Shown here: piece after piece, positions 24,463 through 37,202 of the stretch
How the letters are laid out: every line of letters starts with the position of its first letter
Position numbering within the stretch: position 1 is the first letter of the stretch
Source of the DNA: Arcuatula senhousia
Taxonomy: Eukaryota; Mollusca; Bivalvia; Mytilida; Mytilidae
DNA length: 64,000 nt
Direction: 5' to 3'
NCBI GenBank assembly: GCA_963971305.1
Contig: OZ020305.1
Coordinates: 47,515,750-47,579,749, forward strand
The notes under the pieces: model-generated
What the model was told of the DNA's origin: nothing
Database searches by the model: none
What the model saw: the letters and a program-made list of their open reading frames with translations, nothing else
Translations under genes and position numbers: made by a program

Positions 24463-27400
24463 ATGTCGACCGAAACGAAGTATTTCGGAAGACATATTGT
24501 TATTCTGTTTTTTGGATTTCAAAATTTTGTCCGGAGATTATTTTATAGAAGCGATTTAAGTAAAGAACTGAAACTTGGTAGAAAGGATGGTTGCTATGTG
24601 AAGTTGCGCGTGGAACGTTATAAGTTTTTGCATTTCGTCATTTTCAAAATGGCCGACAAAAAAATCGGCTAATTTCTTAAAGTATGTCAGATTCATTTCA
24701 AAATTGGCTTCTGGACTAAACATGATGCTGGGAGTCCATTGGTGAAAACCAAACTTTGCTAACTTAAATAGGTTTTTTTTCCAGATTTTTTTAATAATTT
24801 TTTTTTCATTAAAATATTAATAAATGGAATAATTTTTGTAAAGTTTGTCTGAATCTTTTCAAAATTGGCTACCGGGCCAAACAAAATGCCCCGTGTCTAC
24901 TGATGAAAACCAAACTTTGCTAACTTTAACAGTTTTTTTTTCCCAATTTTTTTTAAATTTTTTTTTTTCATTAAGAAATAAAAAAATTAAATTAAAAAAA
25001 AATCTTTAAAAAAAAACCTGTACACATAGAACAAAATTAATCTTTTATTTGTATGTATCATTAAATAGGCTACTACTTTAGTGTCAGGTTTGCAGAAATC
25101 CATTGTACGGTTTTCAAAATATTCCCACTTGTTCATTTTTGCTAGGGTGACCCCACCCCTATTTTAGGCACCTCTGGTCCACCATTTTAGATCGTACATT
25201 TAATTGCATGCCGTATATATGTGAGGCATGTAATGTGCTACTTATAAAATGCATAGTTCATATCATTAAAGTTAACCGTTTTCAAGATATACAGATTTTG
25301 GTACGAAAGCAATGTGCTTTTTGGACCCTCCTGGCAACTTTGAGACCCCCCTGACACCCCTTTAGGGCATCAATTGGTATAATTTTGTATTTTATGGATA
25401 CACTAGCCTTAGTTCTACATGTTGACCAAGTTTAAGGAAGATCCGACCACATTTACTTGAAAAAATGGGACTAATTATGTCGACCGAAACGAAGTATTTC
25501 GGAAGACATATTGTTATTCTGTTTTTTGGATTTCAAAATTTTGTCCGGAGATTATTTTATAGAAGCGATTTAAGTAAAGAACTGAAACTTGGTAGAAAGG
25601 ATGGTTGCTATGTGAAGTTGCGCGTGGAACGTTATAAGTTTTTGCATTTCGTCATTTTCAAAATGGCCGACAAAAAAATCGGCTAATTTCTTAAAGTATA
25701 TCAGATTCTTTTCAAAATTGGCTTCTGGACTAAACATGATGCTGGGAGTCCATTGGTGAAAACCAAACTTTGCTAACTTAAATAGGTTTTTTTTCCAGAT
25801 TTTTTTAATAATTTTTTTTTCATTAAAATATTAATAAATGGAATAATTTTTGTAAAGTTTGTCTGAATCTTTTCAAAATTGGCTACCGGGCCAAACAAAA
25901 TGCCCCGTGTCTACTGATGAAAACCAAACTTTGCTAACTTTAACAGTTTTTTTTTCCCAATTTTTTTTAAATTTTTTTTTTTCATTAAGAAATAAAAAAA
26001 TTAAATTAAAAAAAAATCTTTAAAAAAAAACCTGTACACATAGAACAAAATTAATCTTTTATTTGTATGTATCATTAAATTAACTACTTTAGTGTCAGGT
26101 TTGCAGAAATCCATTGTACGGTTTTCAAAATATTCCCACTTGTTCATTTTTGCTAGGGTGACCCCACCCCTATTTTAGGCACCTCTGGTCCACCATTTTA
26201 GATCGTACATTTAATTGCATGCCGTATATATGTGAGGCATGTAATGTGCTACTTATAAAATGCATAGTTCATATCATTAAAGTTAACCGTTTTCAAGATA
26301 TACAGATTTTGGTACGAAAGCAATGTGCTTTTTGGACCCTCCTGGCAACTTTGAGACCCCCCTGACACCCCTTTAGGGCATCAATTGGTATAATTTTGTA
26401 TTTTATGGATACACTAGCCTTAGTTCTACATGTTGACCAAGTTTAAGGAAGATCCGACCACATTTACTTGAAAAAATGGGACTAATTATGTCGACCGAAA
26501 CGAAGTATTTCGGAAGACATATTGTTATTCTGTTTTTTGGATTTCAAAATTTTGTCCGGAGATTATTTTATAGAAGCGATTTAAGTAAAGAACTGAAACT
26601 TGGTAGAAAGGATGGTTGCTATGTGAAGTTGCGCGTGGAACGTTATAAGTTTTTGCATTTCGTCATTTTCAAAATGGCCGACAAAAAAATCGGCTAATTT
26701 CTTAAAGTATGTCAGATTCATTTCAAAATTGGCTTCTGGACTAAACATGATGCTGGGAGTCCATTGGTGAAAACCAAACTTTGCTAACTTAAATAGGTTT
26801 TTTTTCCAGATTTTTTTAATAATTTTTTTTTCATTAAAATATTAATAAATGGAATAATTTTTGTAAAGTTTGTCTGAATCTTTTCAAAATTGGCTACCGG
26901 GCCAAACAAAATGCCCCGTGTCTACTGATGAAAACCAAACTTTGCCAACTTTAACAGTTTTTTTTTCCCAATTTTTTTTAAATTTTTTTTTTTCATTAAG
27001 AAATAAAAAAATTAAATTAAAAAAAAATCTTTAAAAAAAAACCTGTACACATAGAACAAAATTAATCTTTTATTTGTATGTATCATTAAATAGGCTACTA
27101 CTTTAGTGTCAGGTTTGCAGAAATCCATTGTACGGTTTTCAAAATATTCCCACTTGTTCAATTTTGCAAGGGTGACCCCACCCCTATTTTAGGCACCTCT
27201 GGTCCACCATTTTAGATCGTACATTTAATTGCATGCCGTATATATGTGAGGCATGTAATGTGCTACTTATAAAATGCATAGTTCATATCATTAAAGTTAA
27301 CCGTTTTCAAGATATACAGATTTTGGTACGAAAGCAATGTGCTTTTTGGACCCTCCTGGCAACTTTGAGACCCCCCTGACACCCCTTTAGGGCATCAATT

Positions 27401-30400
27401 GGTATAATTTTGTATTTTATGGATACACTAGCCTTAGTTCTACATGTTGACCAAGTTTAAGGAAGATCCGACCACATTTACTTGAAAAAATGGGACTAAT
27501 TATGTCGACCGAAACGAAGTATTTCGGAAGACATATTGTTATTCTGTTTTTTGGATTTCAAAATTTTGTCCGGAGATTATTTTATAGCAGCGATTTAAGT
27601 AAAGAACTGAAACTTGGTAGAAAGGATGGTTGCTATGTGAAGTTGCGCGTGGAACGTTATAAGTTTTTGCATTTCGTCATTTTCAAAATGGCCGACAAAA
27701 AAATCGGCTAATTTCTTAAAGTATGTCAGATTCATTTCAAAATTGGCTTCTGGACTAAACATGATGCTGGGAGTCCATTGGTGAAAACCAAACTTTGCTA
27801 ACTTAAATAGGTTTTTTTTCCAGATTTTTTTAATAATTTTTTTTTCATTAAAATATTAATAAATGGAATAATTTTTGTAAAGTTTGTCTGAATCTTTTCA
27901 AAATTGGCTACCGGGCCAAACAAAATGCCCCGTGTCTACTGATGAAAACCAAACTTTGCTAACTTTAACAGTTTTTTTTTCCCAATTTTTTTTAAATTTT
28001 TTTTTTTCATTAAGAAATAAAAAAATTAAATTAAAAAAAAATCTTTAAAAAAAAACCTGTACACATAGAACAAAATTAATCTTTTATTTGTATGTATCAT
28101 TAAATAGGCTACTACTTTAGTGTCAGGTTTGCAGAAATCCATTGTACGGTTTTCAAAATATTCCCACTTGTTCATTTTTGCTAGGGTGACCCCACCCCTA
28201 TTTTAGGCACCTCTGGTCCACCATTTTAGATCGTACATTTAATTGCATGCCGTATATATGTGAGGCATGTAATGTGCTACTTATAAAATGCATAGTTCAT
28301 ATCATTAAAGTTAACCGTTTTCAAGATATACAGATTTTGGTACGAAAGCAATGTGCTTTTTGGACCCTCCTGGCAACTTTGAGACCCCCCTGACACCCCT
28401 TTAGGGCATCAATTGGTATTATTTTGTATTTTATGGATACACTAGCCTTAGTTCTACATGTTGACCAAGTTTAAGGAAGATCCGACCACATTTACTTGAA
28501 AAAATGGGACTAATTATGTCGACCGAAACGAAGTATTTCGGAAGACATATTGTTATTCTGTTTTTTGGATTTCAAAATTTTGTCCGGAGATTATTTTATA
28601 GAAGCGATTTAAGTAAAGAACTGAAACTTGGTAGAAAGGATGGTTGCTATGTGAAGTTGCGCGTGGAACGTTATAAGTTTTTGCATTTCGTCATTTTCAA
28701 AATGGCCGACAAAAAAATCGGCTAATTTCTTAAAGTATGTCAGATTCATTTCAAAATTGGCTTCTGGACTAAACATGATGCTGGGAGTCCATTGGTGAAA
28801 ACCAAACTTTGCTAACTTAAATAGGTTTTTTTTCCAGATTTTTTTAATAATTTTTTTTTCATTAAAATATTAATAAATGGAATAATTTTTGTAAAGTTTG
28901 TCTGAATCTTTTCAAAATTGGCTACCGGGCCAAACAAAATGCCCCGTGTCTACTGATGAAAACCAAACTTTGCTAACTTTAACAGTTTTTTTTCCCAATT
29001 TTTTTAAAATTTTTTTTTTTCATTAAGAAATAAAAAAATTAAATTAAAAAAAAATCTTTAAAAAAAAACCTGTACACATAGAACAAAATTAATCTTTTAT
29101 TTGTATGTATCATTAAATAGGCTACTACTTTAGTGTCAGGTTTGCAGAAATCCATTGTACGGTTTTCAAAATATTCCCACTTGTTCATTTTTGCTAGGGT
29201 GACCCCACCCCTATTTTAGGCACCTCTGGTCCACCATTTTAGATCGTACATTTAATTGCATGCCGTATATATGTGAGGCATGTAATGTGCTACTTATAAA
29301 ATGCATAGTTCATATCATTAAAGTTAACCGTTTTCAAGATATACAGATTTTGGTACGAAAGCAATGTGCTTTTTGGACCCTCCTGGCAACTTTGAGACCC
29401 CCCTGACACCCCTTTAGGGCATCAATTGGTATAATTTTGTATTTTATGGATACACTAGCCTTAGTTCTACATGTTGACCAAGTTTAAGGAAGATCCGACC
29501 ACATTTACTTGAAAAAATGGGACTAATTATGTCGACCGAAACGAAGTATTTCGGAAGACATATTGTTATTCTGTTTTTTGGATTTCAAAATTTTGTCCGG
29601 AGATTATTTTATAGAAGCGATTTAAGTAAAGAACTGAAACTTGGTAGAAAGGATGGTTGCTATGTGAAGTTGCGCGTGGAACGTTATAAGTTTTTGCATT
29701 TCGTCATTTTCAAAATGGCCGACAAAAAAATCGGCTAATTTCTTAAAGTATGTCAGATTCATTTCAAAATTGGCTTCTGGACTAAACATGATGCTGGGAG
29801 TCCATTGGTGAAAACCAAACTTTGCTAACTTAAATAGGTTTTTTTTCCAGATTTTTTTAATAATTTTTTTTTCATTAAAATATTAATAAATGGAATAATT
29901 TTTGTAAAGTTTGTCTGAATCTTTTCAAAATTGGCTACCGGGCCAAACAAAATGCCCCGTGTCTACTGATGAAAACCAAACTTTGCTAACTTTAACAGTT
30001 TTTTTTCCCAATTTTTTTAAAATTTTTTTTTTTCATTAAGAAATAAAAAAATTAAATTAAAAAAAAATCTTTAAAAAAAAACCTGTACACATAGAACAAA
30101 ATTAATCTTTTATTTGTATGTATCATTAAATAGGCTACTACTTTAGTGTCAGGTTTGCAGAAATCCATTGTACGGTTTTCAAAATATTCCCACTTGTTCA
30201 TTTTTGCTAGGGTGACCCCACCCCTATTTTAGGCACCTCTGGTCCACCATTTTAGATCGTACATTTAATTGCATGCCGTATATATGTGAGGCATGTAATG
30301 TGCTACTTATAAAATGCATAGTTCATATCATTAAAGTTAACCGTTTTCAAGATATACAGATTTTGGTACGAAAGCAATGTGCTTTTTGGACCCTCCTGGC

Positions 30401-32474
30401 AACTTTGAGACCCCCCTGACACCCCTTTAGGGCATCAATTGGTATAATTTTGTATTTTATGGATACACTAGCCTTAGTTCTACATGTTGACCAAGTTTAA
30501 GGAAGATCCGACCACATTTACTTGAAAAAATGGGACTAATTATGTCGACCGAAACGAAGTATTTCGGAAGACATATTGTTATTCTGTTTTTTGGATTTCA
30601 AAATTTTGTCCGGAGATTATTTTATAGAAGCGATTTAAGTAAAGAACTGAAACTTGGTAGAAAGGATGGTTGCTATGTGAAGTTGCGCGTGGAACGTTAT
30701 AAGTTTTTGCATTTCGTCATTTTCAAAATGGCCGACAAAAAAATCGGCTAATTTCTTAAAGTATGTCAGATTCATTTCAAAATTGGCTTCTGGACTAAAC
30801 ATGATGCTGGGAGTCCATTGGTGAAAACCAAACTTTGCTAACTTAAATAGGTTTTTTTTCCAGATTTTTTTAATAATTTTTTTTTCATTAAAATATTAAT
30901 AAATGGAATAATTTTTGTAAAGTTTGTCTGAATCTTTTCAAAATTGGCTACCGGGCCAAACAAAATGCCCCGTGTCTACTGATGAAAACCAAACTTTGCT
31001 AACTTTAACAGTTTTTTTTCCCAATTTTTTTAAAATTTTTTTTTTTCATTAAGAAATAAAAAAATTAAATTAAAAAAAAATCTTTAAAAAAAAACCTGTA
31101 CACATAGAACAAAATTAATCTTTTATTTGTATGTATCATTAAATAGGCTACTACTTTAGTGTCAGGTTTGCAGAAATCCATTGTACGGTTTTCAAAATAT
31201 TCCCACTTGTTCATTTTTGCTAGGGTGACCCCACCCCTATTTTAGGCACCTCTGGTCCACCATTTTAGATCGTACATTTAATTGCATGCCGTATATATGT
31301 GAGGCATGTAATGTGCTACTTATAAAATGCATAGTTCATATCATTAAAGTTAACCGTTTTCAAGATATACAGATTTTGGTACGAAAGCAATGTGCTTTTT
31401 GGACCCTCCTGGCAACTTTGAGACCCCCCTGACACCCCTTTAGGGCATCAATTGGTATAATTTTGTATTTTATGGATACACTAGCCTTAGTTCTACATGT
31501 TGACCAAGTTTAAGGAAGATCCGACCACATTTACTTGAAAAAATGGGACTAATTATGTCGACCGAAACGAAGTATTTCGGAAGACATATTGTTATTCTGT
31601 TTTTTGGATTTCAAAATTTTGTCCGGAGATTATTTTATAGAAGCGATTTAAGTAAAGAACTGAAACTTGGTAGAAAGGATGGTTGCTATGTGAAGTTGCG
31701 CGTGGAACGTTATAAGTTTTTGCATTTCGTCATTTTCAAAATGGCCGACAAAAAAATCGGCTAATTTCTTAAAGTATGTCAGATTCATTTCAAAATTGGC
31801 TTCTGGACTAAACATGATGCTGGGAGTCCATTGGTGAAAACCAAACTTTGCTAACTTAAATAGGTTTTTTTTCCAGATTTTTTTAATAATTTTTTTTTCA
31901 TTAAAATATTAATAAATGGAATAATTTTTGTAAAGTTTGTCTGAATCTTTTCAAAATTGGCTACCGGGCCAAACAAAATGCCCCGTGTCTACTGATGAAA
32001 ACCAAACTTTGCTAACTTTAACAGTTTTTTTTTCCCAATTTTTTTAAAATTTTTTTTTTTCATTAAGAAATAAAAAAATTAAATTAAAAAAAAATCTTTA
32101 AAAAAAAACCTGTACACATAGAACAAAATTAATCTTTTATTTGTATGTATCATTAAATAGGCTACTACTTTAGTGTCAGGTTTGCAGAAATCCATTGTAC
32201 GGTTTTCAAAATATTCCCACTTGTTCATTTTTGCTAGGGTGACCCCACCCCTATTTTAGGCACCTCTGGTCCACCATTTTAGATCGTACATTTAATTGCA
32301 TGCCGTATATATGTGAGGCATGTAATGTGCTACTTATAAAATGCATAGTTCATATCATTAAAGTTAACCGTTTTCAAGATATACAGATTTTGGTACGAAA
32401 GCAATGTGCTTTTTGGACCCTCCTGGCAACTTTGAGACCCCCCTGACACCCCTTTAGGGCATCAATTGGTATAA
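24463..32474 (+). repeat. Eight-copy tandem array of the ~1,014 bp unit (last copy split)
   Basis: Units start at 24,463, 25,477, 26,488, 27,502, 28,516, 29,529, 30,542 and 31,555; lengths are 1,011-1,014. All carry the array-specific GTGAAGTTGCGCG. Unit 2 has a small deletion near 26,080 (TTAAATTAACTAC). Unit 8 continues at 36,293-36,395 beyond the LINE; its full length without the duplicated bases is about 1,019, matching the last unit of the 12.4 kb array. Confidence 0.92.
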
Positions 32475-32764
32475 ATAATAATAATAATAATAATAATGTT
32501 TATTTAGGCAATAATCAAGTATACATATACAGACATACAATCAAACAATCATATATTTCAAAATATACACAAACTAAAAAATCATTCACATGTAATAAAA
32601 ATACATATTTGGCACTTGATTAGCCTAGGATAACCCATAAAGCTATGAAAAAAAGCTTATTTCCAATGGGGTCCTTGCATTTAAAAGTATCAAAATATAT
32701 ATTTAAATAATTAAATATTTAATAGTTTGTTAAATTTAAAATTATAATAAAAACTTACATTAGC

Positions 32765-33895
32765 TTAATAATATAAAAAATCGTTTTCTTCAAAACCTCT
32801 GGCAGCAAATTTTAAATGTTGCTTAACAGCTGATTTAAAAGATGATTTTTCAGAAATATTTTTAATTGATGCTGGTAAATTGTTCCAATCTAAAATAGAA
32901 TTATATAAAAAGCTGTTATTACCACATATTCTTGTATTTGGAACAAAATAATTTAAGTTTGTTGCACCTCTAGTACCTGTTTGGTTAAGACGAAAACCTG
33001 CTGAAATATAATTAGGAGCTTTCCCATGATAAATGTTGTACACATGGTTAATTCTAAGTTGTTTCACTCTGTTTTCAACAGATAACATGTTGACTTGTTC
33101 TAATACATTACAATTAATGCTATGTCTTGACCCCAGACCAAGGATGAACCGCACAACTTTATTTTGTAATACTTGTAACTTCTTCGACATCCCCTTTCCG
33201 ATACTACTATACCACGACGAGCAAGAATAGTCAAAATAACACTGTATTAAAGCAGTTGTGAGGGTCATTCTTGATCTGCTGTCAAGACACTTTGCATTTC
33301 TATATAAAAATCTAAGTCTCCCATTGACCTTTTGAACTATACTTGAGACAATATGTTCACAGTTTAAATATTTATCTATATAAACACCTAAATATTTTAC
33401 AAAATCAGTTGATTTTATAACATGATCATAACATTTTACACTAAAATTAGAATATTGTTTGATCTTTCTTGGTGGACCAAATAACATACACTCTGTCTTT
33501 CCAAGGTGTAGAGAAAGCTTGTTATCTATGAGCCAATCTGAACAGTTTTCTAATACATTGCCTAATTTATTTGATATAAAATTTGGGTCTCTATGACTAT
33601 ATAAGATGGCACTATCATCAGCATACAAAATAAGCTTGCAGTCATTATCTATACTTATAGACATATCATTTACATATGTTAAAAATAAAAGTGGTCCCAA
33701 TATGCTACCCTGAGGGACTCCACAAGTTACATTCATGGCTTCTGACATAACCTCATTACAAGATACAAATTGAACTCTATCAGAAAGGTAGGATCTAAAC
33801 CAATTTATGGATTCAATACCCATTACTTTAAGTTTGTTACATAATATATTATGGTCTACAGTGTCAAAGGCCTTTTGAAGGTCTAACATGATCAT
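32765..33895 (-). pseudogene. LINE ORF, C-terminal part: reverse transcriptase palm and thumb
   Basis: Reads 376 codons. It has the palm motifs LDLQKAFDTVDH (motif A), GVPQGSILGPLLFLTYVND (motif B) and LILYADDSAIL (motif C with catalytic YADD), then a thumb and tail region ending near 32,765. The frame is open into the upstream shift, where GLYTGMIML reads through in this frame before the ATG. Catalytic residues are intact. The non-coding 3' part runs from 32,764 to 32,475. Confidence 0.9.
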
Positions 33896-34335
33896 TCCAG
33901 TATATAAACCTTTGGTGTTATTACTCCTGAATCATAATCAAGTAAATATATAAGACAAGTATCAGTGGAGTATTTACTCCGAAAACCAGATTGTAAATCA
34001 TATAACATATTGTTTTCTTGTAAAAAATCTATAAGTTGTTTGTATACACTTTTTTCTAAGATCTTAGAGACAATGCTCAAAATACTGACTGGTCTATAAT
34101 TACCCACTTCTAGTGGACTATTTTTCTTGTACAATGGTTTTACTCTTGCATATTTCATGCTTTGAGGTACAACACCTGTTGTAATAGATTGATTTATAAT
34201 TGCAGTAATAGGTGTTTTAATTACATGTGCACTATCTCTTATAAACCTTGCAGGTATTTCGTCTAACCCGGTACTCTTTGTTACATTCAAAGCAGACAAC
34301 TCTCTAAATACAAAATCTTCGCTGACTTCATTCAA
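33892..34335 (-). pseudogene. LINE ORF, middle part: reverse transcriptase fingers
   Basis: This 147-codon frame continues the protein in a different frame. It holds the early reverse transcriptase blocks: KSTGLDEIPARFI, NYRPVSILSIVSKILEK and LQSGFRSKYSTDTCLIYLLD. The ATG is not a natural start; homologous sequence continues upstream to about 34,385 in the same frame. A second frameshift near 33,900-33,940 separates it from the palm-domain frame. The two shifts make this copy unable to give full-length protein unless they are assembly errors. Confidence 0.88.
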
Positions 34336-34376
34336 TATAAACTTTTTGTTACTTGGATTCCTATTTCTATAAAAAT

Positions 34377-36269
34377 TTACAAAAAGACTGGAGTTGTGTT
34401 ATATAAACCTTTAGCTGTTGGTAATTTTTTAACCAATTCTGAGGCAACATTTGTAAAAAAACTATTGAAATGGTTTACAATGGTTTTCAAATCATGACAA
34501 ATTTTGTCATTTACATTCAAAACAATTTTAGCCTCTTGAGCCTTATTTTTATAACCAAGGTTTTTTAACTGTTCCCATAATTTTTTAGGCTCATTTCTGT
34601 TTTCTTCAATCTTGTTTGAAAAATAATCAGATTTTGCAGATTTTACTTCCCTTTGAACTTTATTTCTGAGATAACAAAATTGTTCATAATTTTCTGGGTC
34701 TTTATACTTTTTGTGCAAAGATAAAAAATAATCCCTTTCTTTAATTAAATCCAAAATCTCTGCCGTCATCCAAGGTTCAGTTCTTTGTTTCACTCTAATC
34801 TCCTTTTTAGGAGCAACCTGATCTAAAACGCCAGTAAATAAATTTCTAAAAATATTCCAATTATCATTAACACAATTTGAAGTTGTACAAGTGTGCCAAT
34901 TTATTTCATTTAATTTCTCTAAAAAAGTATATTGATCATAATTTTTCAAAGACCTGATTTTAATTGTCTTATGTTCCCCAATAATAAGTTTGGGTATTTT
35001 TCTAATACAATATGTGATATAATGGTCACTCAGGCCAATATCTAAAACACCACATTTGGTTATATTTTCTTGTCTGTTTACAAGTATAAGATCTATTAAT
35101 GATGAGCTAGTTTTAGTGACCCTGGTTGGTACATTAATGATTTGTGATAAATTCAGCATTTGCATTACATTCTTAAATTTGTTAACAGTTTTGTTTTCAG
35201 AATTTTTATTAAGCATACAATAGTTAAAGTCTCCCATTATCACAGATTCTTGGTCTGGCTCCAGTTTGTTGAAAGTTTCCTGGCACTTTTCCACAAAGTC
35301 ATGTTGGTCGGGTGGTCTGTAAACTATGCCAATTAGGATCGGCTTTGATTTGGGTAACAGCAACTCTGCCCAGATAGCTTCCATATCAACAGATGTCAGG
35401 TCCATTCTTGTATTTAAAGCAAAGTCATTTTTCATGTAAAGGCATACTCCCCCTCCGGTTTGCCTTCGATCTTTTCGCAACACAGAGTATCCTTCCAATT
35501 TAATTTCCTCGTCAGAAATTGTAGAGTCAAGCCATGTCTCGGTCACACCTATAGCAGCTGCCTTACTTGTAGTGGCCATTATACGAAGTTCAGATATTTT
35601 CGGCAGAAGCGATCGAGCATTTAGATGATAAAAATGTAGCCCTTTTTGTGATGGAAATTCATATTGTTTGAAATCTTCCAGGTTGACAGTTTTTGTGTCA
35701 TGTGATTGATTATCGTAGTGATTGTTTGTCAATATATCTATATTATCATCATGAAATGGTAGTTGATTTAATAAACATGGATCACATGTATAATTTATTG
35801 ATGTTCCATTCTCATTCATATCGTCATACATGACTTGGGTTATATTGGTTTTGCATTTTATGTGAGTCCACTTTTCACATTGATCACACGTTATTGCCTT
35901 GCTTGTGCTGATCACACCTTTAAAGCATTTGGTACATGGGTATTTGGGTGTTCTCTTTGACGGGCCAGGGTTATGATGTATATCTCCACTTCTTAGAAGA
36001 AATAATGTTATTAAAAGTTCGTAAGATGGTCGAAAAACGATCGGGAATTGACAGATGGTTATCTCCCCTTTTCTTTGATTACATTGGTTACTCGTCAATC
36101 TCGTGTTGTTTGCATAGGAAATTAGATCTGCCGTCGTCCACGAGTTGTTACCATGTATAAGTTTTGTGTTCGAATGTTTGTAATAATCATAAGAGTTTGT
36201 AAACTTCTCATAGTTGGCAATCAATAGAATAAAAATTGTCGTGAAGAAAAAACCAGCTGATCCCGCCAT
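34377..36269 (-). pseudogene. LINE ORF, N-terminal part: PHD-like finger and EEP endonuclease
   Basis: Reads 630 codons. A hydrophobic start (residues 5-19) is followed by GDIHHNPGP at 95-103, a motif often seen at this place in CR1/L2-like proteins. A C4HC3 PHD-type finger comes next: C112, C115, C128, C131, H136, C139, C162, C165. The endonuclease spans about 212-420 with HLNARS (215), TETW (243), GDFN (346) and an intact SDH (414-416). It nicks target DNA to prime reverse transcription. The frame ends at a premature stop where a one-base shift separates it from the reverse transcriptase, so the ATG at 36,269 is kept as the natural start of one original protein. Confidence 0.88.
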
Positions 36270-36395
36270 TATACCGGAATTTTTCCAATCTAATAATTTT
36301 GTATTTTATGGATACACTAGCCTTAGTTCTACATGTTGACCAAGTTTAAGGAAGATCCGACCACATTTACTTGAAAAAATGGGACTAAAGTAATT

Positions 36396-36955
36396 ATGTC
36401 TACCAAAACCAAAGCAATATGAAATGGACTGAGGCTTGAAAAATGGAGAAAGTAGCTCTGCTGTCTTTTGAATAAAAAAAACACATTCCAATACATTTAT
36501 GCTACATGCAGAGCTATCAACTGTGTAAATATTTCTAATTTTTCATCCCTTGCCTTTCTTTGAAAACCAATTTTGCTAGCTTGTTATTTAAAAGTGGATT
36601 TTCTGTAAAGGGGAATGAAACTAACCCTATGTTTTTATAGCTAAAATAAAGTCTACAAACCTGACATTATCATCTATTAATAATAAGATTTCTTAACAGT
36701 GGATAAACACAAACTTGGAAATATTCTAATTAAGACTTAGAAATAAAAAAGTTTGAGAAGACATGGTATAAATTTGAATTATAGAACATTTTATTTGGAA
36801 GAAACTAGATATTTTAAAAGACGTATGAAGGATACCGAGTGGGGATATGGAGTCAAACAAACAAAAACACTAAATGGCTGCCATACAGTGTCAAATATGT
36901 CGTTAAAGATAAGGCAATGGTCGACATCTGCTATTGCTGGCAATGGCAATTCTAG
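36396..36955 (+). repeat. 3' tail of large family A element 3
   Basis: It is homologous to 7,915-8,467 and 19,534-20,097. It begins with a decayed half-head ATGTCTACC. Its last ~130 bp resemble the end of short family A elements (GGATATGGAGTC, AATGGCTGCC, GTCAAATATGTCG). The three tails (553, 564 and 560 bp) show that the large and short elements share one 3' terminus. Confidence 0.8.
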
Positions 36956-36963
36956 TTCTTATT

Positions 36964-37083
36964 ATGTCACTCCACATCGTGGATGTGACATGTTGTTATT
37001 CTACGTTTCTTCTTATTATTATTATTATGTCACTCCACATCGTGGATGTGACATGTTGTTATTCTACGTTTCTTCTTATTATT
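36964..37083 (+). repeat. Two tandem orphan heads, family B
   Basis: 28 nt palindromes at 36,964-36,991 and 37,027-37,054 (start ATGTCACTCCAC, end GTGGATGTGACAT), each followed by GTTGTTATTCTACG and ATT repeats. They are the only family B heads in the window. Two family B bodies close this cluster at 40,232-42,125. Confidence 0.8.
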
Positions 37084-37202
37084 AAGGTCTTTCCCACTAC
37101 AGTGGAAAGACCTTACTGTATTTCTTATGGTTATTATTATTAAGGTCTTTCCCACTACAGTGGAAAGACCTTACTGTATTTCTTATGGTTATTATTATTA
37201 TT
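37084..37202 (+). repeat. Two tandem heads, family C1
   Basis: 31 nt palindromes at 37,084-37,114 and 37,142-37,172 start AAGGTCTTTCCC and end GGAAAGACCTT, with the C1 centre ACTACAGT. Both are followed by ACTGTATTTCTTATGG and ATT repeats. Two C1 bodies follow. Confidence 0.8.

Larger units (their letters stand above)
32475..36292 (-). mobile_element. CR1/L2-like non-LTR retrotransposon, near full length, frameshifted
   Basis: The element is 3.8 kb on the minus strand. Its 3' end (left) is an (AAT)n tract on the + strand from 32,475, typical of Jockey/CR1-group LINEs with short-repeat tails. The 5' end lies about 23 bp upstream of the first ATG. It encodes a PHD-like zinc finger, an EEP endonuclease and a reverse transcriptase, now in three frames. 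It interrupts unit 8 of the array, and ATAA at 32,471-32,474 and again at 36,293-36,296 is the apparent 4 bp target duplication. Clade is inferred from domain order and motif style; L2, CR1 or a relative cannot be separated by eye. Confidence 0.9.
24463..36955 (+). mobile_element. Large family A element 3: eight ~1,014 bp units plus tail, split by a LINE
   Basis: Eight head-bearing units are followed by a 3' tail (36,396-36,955) ending GGTCGACAT, hairpin and CTAG at 36,952-36,955. Unit 8 is interrupted at 32,474 by a LINE and resumes at 36,293. Without the LINE the element is about 8.7 kb. Confidence 0.78.

Noticed and set aside
12429..31764. A 73-codon open frame at the start of every 1,014 bp unit (17 copies), seemingly a conserved small protein
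   Set aside because: It starts inside or just before the head palindrome. Of the array-specific differences in it, three change the amino acid (R/S, F/L, C/R) and one is silent, so there is no sign of protein constraint. Conservation is explained by recent array amplification.
12429..32474. Centromeric or ordinary satellite DNA
   Set aside because: The arrays are short, start with transposon heads and end in one transposon 3' end with CTAG; the large-element reading explains more.
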